Source of the DNA: JAVKLU01 sp031538895
Lineage (GTDB): Bacteria; Pseudomonadota; Gammaproteobacteria; Burkholderiales; Burkholderiaceae
NCBI GenBank assembly: GCA_031538895.1
Contig: JAVKLU010000083.1
Span: 38,295 to 102,294 of the forward strand
DNA length: 64,000 bases
Reading direction: 5' to 3'
This document shows positions 62,853-64,000 of the stretch, one piece after another. Position 1 is the stretch's first letter. Each line of letters begins with the position of its first letter. The position numbers and the translations under genes were made by a program. The notes below the pieces were generated by a model. That model was not told where the DNA came from. It ran no database searches and saw only the letters and a program-made list of their open reading frames with translations.

Positions 62853-62977
62853 AGATTTTTTGTAAAAATTTTTTAAAGTACTCAAAACTGTATTGCAGTT
62901 GCGGTTAGAATGGCGCGCTTCGTAAATTTGTATATCGTGCCAAAGTATCAAATAATCGGCACAGATCGCTACGATTG

Positions 62978-63053
<76 letters not shown>

Positions 63054-63192
63054 AAATTTTTCAGTTCAAAAAACGCAAACATCTGTACAAAATGTTTGTT
63101 GATTATTTTTGAATCACATCATGATATTTTGCCGCGTTGGAAGGTTCAACCGGCGCTTGACCTAAAATTTTTTCTCATTTGAGGATTCCATA

Positions 63193-63840
63193 ATGAAACT
63201 GCGTTTTGTTGGATTACATTTCGGTGGCTTGGTCCGTGTTTTATCGTGCGCTGCGCTCTTAAATTTTTCCTTTACGGTTCACGCCCAAGCGACAGCAGGC
63301 GAGACTTTATTTAATGCGGGTGATGCTGCACGTGGTATCGTGCCTTGTATGAGTTGTCACGGTCCTAATGGCAACAGCATGATTCCAGAAAATCCTAAAT
63401 TAGCCGGCCAAGGTGCCGCGTATATCGCCAAACAACTACATGACTTTAAAGCCAAAGTTCGCGTAAACCCTGTCATGGGAACCATGGCTGCGCCATTGAG
63501 CGATGCGGATATTAACAACATCGCCGCTTACGTGTCCGCACAACAACCAGCGGCCAATACGTCAAAAAACAAAGACACACTCGAATTGGGGCGTCGTATA
63601 TTTAGAGGCGGTATCGCCAGTAAAAATGTTCCTGCCTGCGCCGCATGCCACGACTCCAACGGGGCCGGAATTCCTGCACAATTTCCACGTCTGGCCGGAC
63701 AGCATCAAACTTATGCCAAAACGCAATTAAACGACTTCCGCGCAGGAACTCGAGTGAATGCGCAAATGAATGCAATTGCAGGGTCGCTATCAGATAAAGA
63801 AATTGACGCCGTGACCGATTACATAGCAGGCCTTAAATAA
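63193..63840 (+). CDS. Cytochrome c4-like dihaem protein
   Basis: 215 residues with a signal peptide (to about VHAQA, residue 33) and two homologous cytochrome c domains. Haem motifs CMSCH and CAACH each have both cysteines, with likely methionine ligands in NPVMGTMA and NAQMNAIA. Periplasmic electron carrier towards terminal oxidases. A substrate for the ccm system at the left of the window. GAGGA precedes the ATG. Confidence 0.93.
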   Translation: MKLRFVGLHFGGLVRVLSCAALLNFSFTVHAQATAGETLFNAGDAARGIVPCMSCHGPNGNSMIPENPKLAGQGAAYIAKQLHDFKAKVRVNPVMGTMAAPLSDADINNIAAYVSAQQPAANTSKNKDTLELGRRIFRGGIASKNVPACAACHDSNGAGIPAQFPRLAGQHQTYAKTQLNDFRAGTRVNAQMNAIAGSLSDKEIDAVTDYIAGLK

Positions 63841-63862
63841 AATTTAACCTCAGATAAGCTTC

Positions 63863-64000
63863 AGGGCACTTCTATAAATACAGAATGTGCGGATGAAGTG
63901 CGAGGCGCACAGCACACAGAAACCGGAGCGTACATACAGTACGTGAGGATTTCGCGTACTGCGCAACAAAGCAATTCGCCGCAAAAATGAATTGATAGAA
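63863..64000. mobile_element. MITE-like element, copy 3 (cut by right edge)
   Basis: agggcacttctataaatac to gaattgatagaa, nearly identical to copy 2 (with the same 7-bp piece that copy 1 lacks). The last seven bases of the right terminal repeat are outside the window. It lies 22 bp after the cytochrome c4 gene. Confidence 0.85.

Overview
The window is a stretch of ordinary chromosome from a betaproteobacterium, most likely in the Burkholderiales. Several gene orders point that way: mlaF-E-D-A-C-B with mlaA inside the operon, hda next to a HAD-IB phosphatase, argA-yggX, tRNA-Gln-prs-rplY, and a tandem glycine riboswitch ahead of gcvT-H-P. Base composition is moderate and genes are densely packed, often with 4-base ATGA overlaps. 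I cannot name the genus. Cytochrome c maturation uses System I (Ccm), and two c-type cytochrome genes lie elsewhere in the window.

Layout. 1-4137 (minus): ccmA-B-C-D-E-F, with ccmF cut by the left edge. 4346-4483 (minus): a probable small RNA gene. 4785-7141 (plus): xseB, ispA, ptsN, rpmB, rpmG. 7328-15703 (plus): a Rieske oxygenase-like gene, then envelope biogenesis genes (kdsC, lptC-A-B, hpf, mlaF-E-D-A-C-B). rpoN is missing from its usual place between lptB and hpf. 15822-20214: tRNA-Ser followed by an accessory island holding a hupE-like remnant between two imperfect direct repeats, an AT-rich cytosine-5 methyltransferase/PLD-type restriction enzyme pair, and two GC-rich membrane protein genes (DUF962/Mpo1-like and TerC). 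20546-22204: a thioredoxin-like ferredoxin, an esterase and darP.

22271-27698 (minus) is the most unusual locus: a TolC-like outer membrane channel, a MotB/OmpA-like protein, a HlyD-type periplasmic adaptor and a MotA/TolQ/ExbB-type proton channel. They share one likely promoter and have no ABC ATPase. It looks like a type I-style exporter coupled to a proton-channel motor.

28102-39537: HAD phosphatase, hda, hslO, an orphan ABC ATPase with a damaged Walker A motif, ftsH, nadB, initiator tRNA-Met, htpX, ribF, a CobD/CbiB-like gene and xseA. 39688-44370: tandem glycine riboswitch and gcvT-H-P. 44517-50545: a cytochrome c-prime lacking one haem cysteine, kdsD, a GNAT, a cation diffusion facilitator whose N-terminus is a hexanucleotide-repeat-encoded His-Gln tail, paiB and glmS. 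50670-57471: xthA, two copies of a 138-145 bp MITE-like element, argA, yggX, a site-2 protease, a tryptophanyl-tRNA synthetase with an iron-sulfur cysteine pattern, tRNA-Gln, prs and rplY. 57777-63840: a secreted unknown, tRNA-Asp, tRNA-Val, rpsT, rdgB-rph-engB, an 11-bp tandem array, asd, tRNA-Ala and a cytochrome c4-like gene. A third MITE copy runs off the right edge.

A pattern runs through the whole window: many genes end in a 10-19 bp tandem duplication lying on or beside the stop codon (ccmD, ptsN, mlaE, mlaA, mlaC, the HAD gene, gcvH, rdgB and others).
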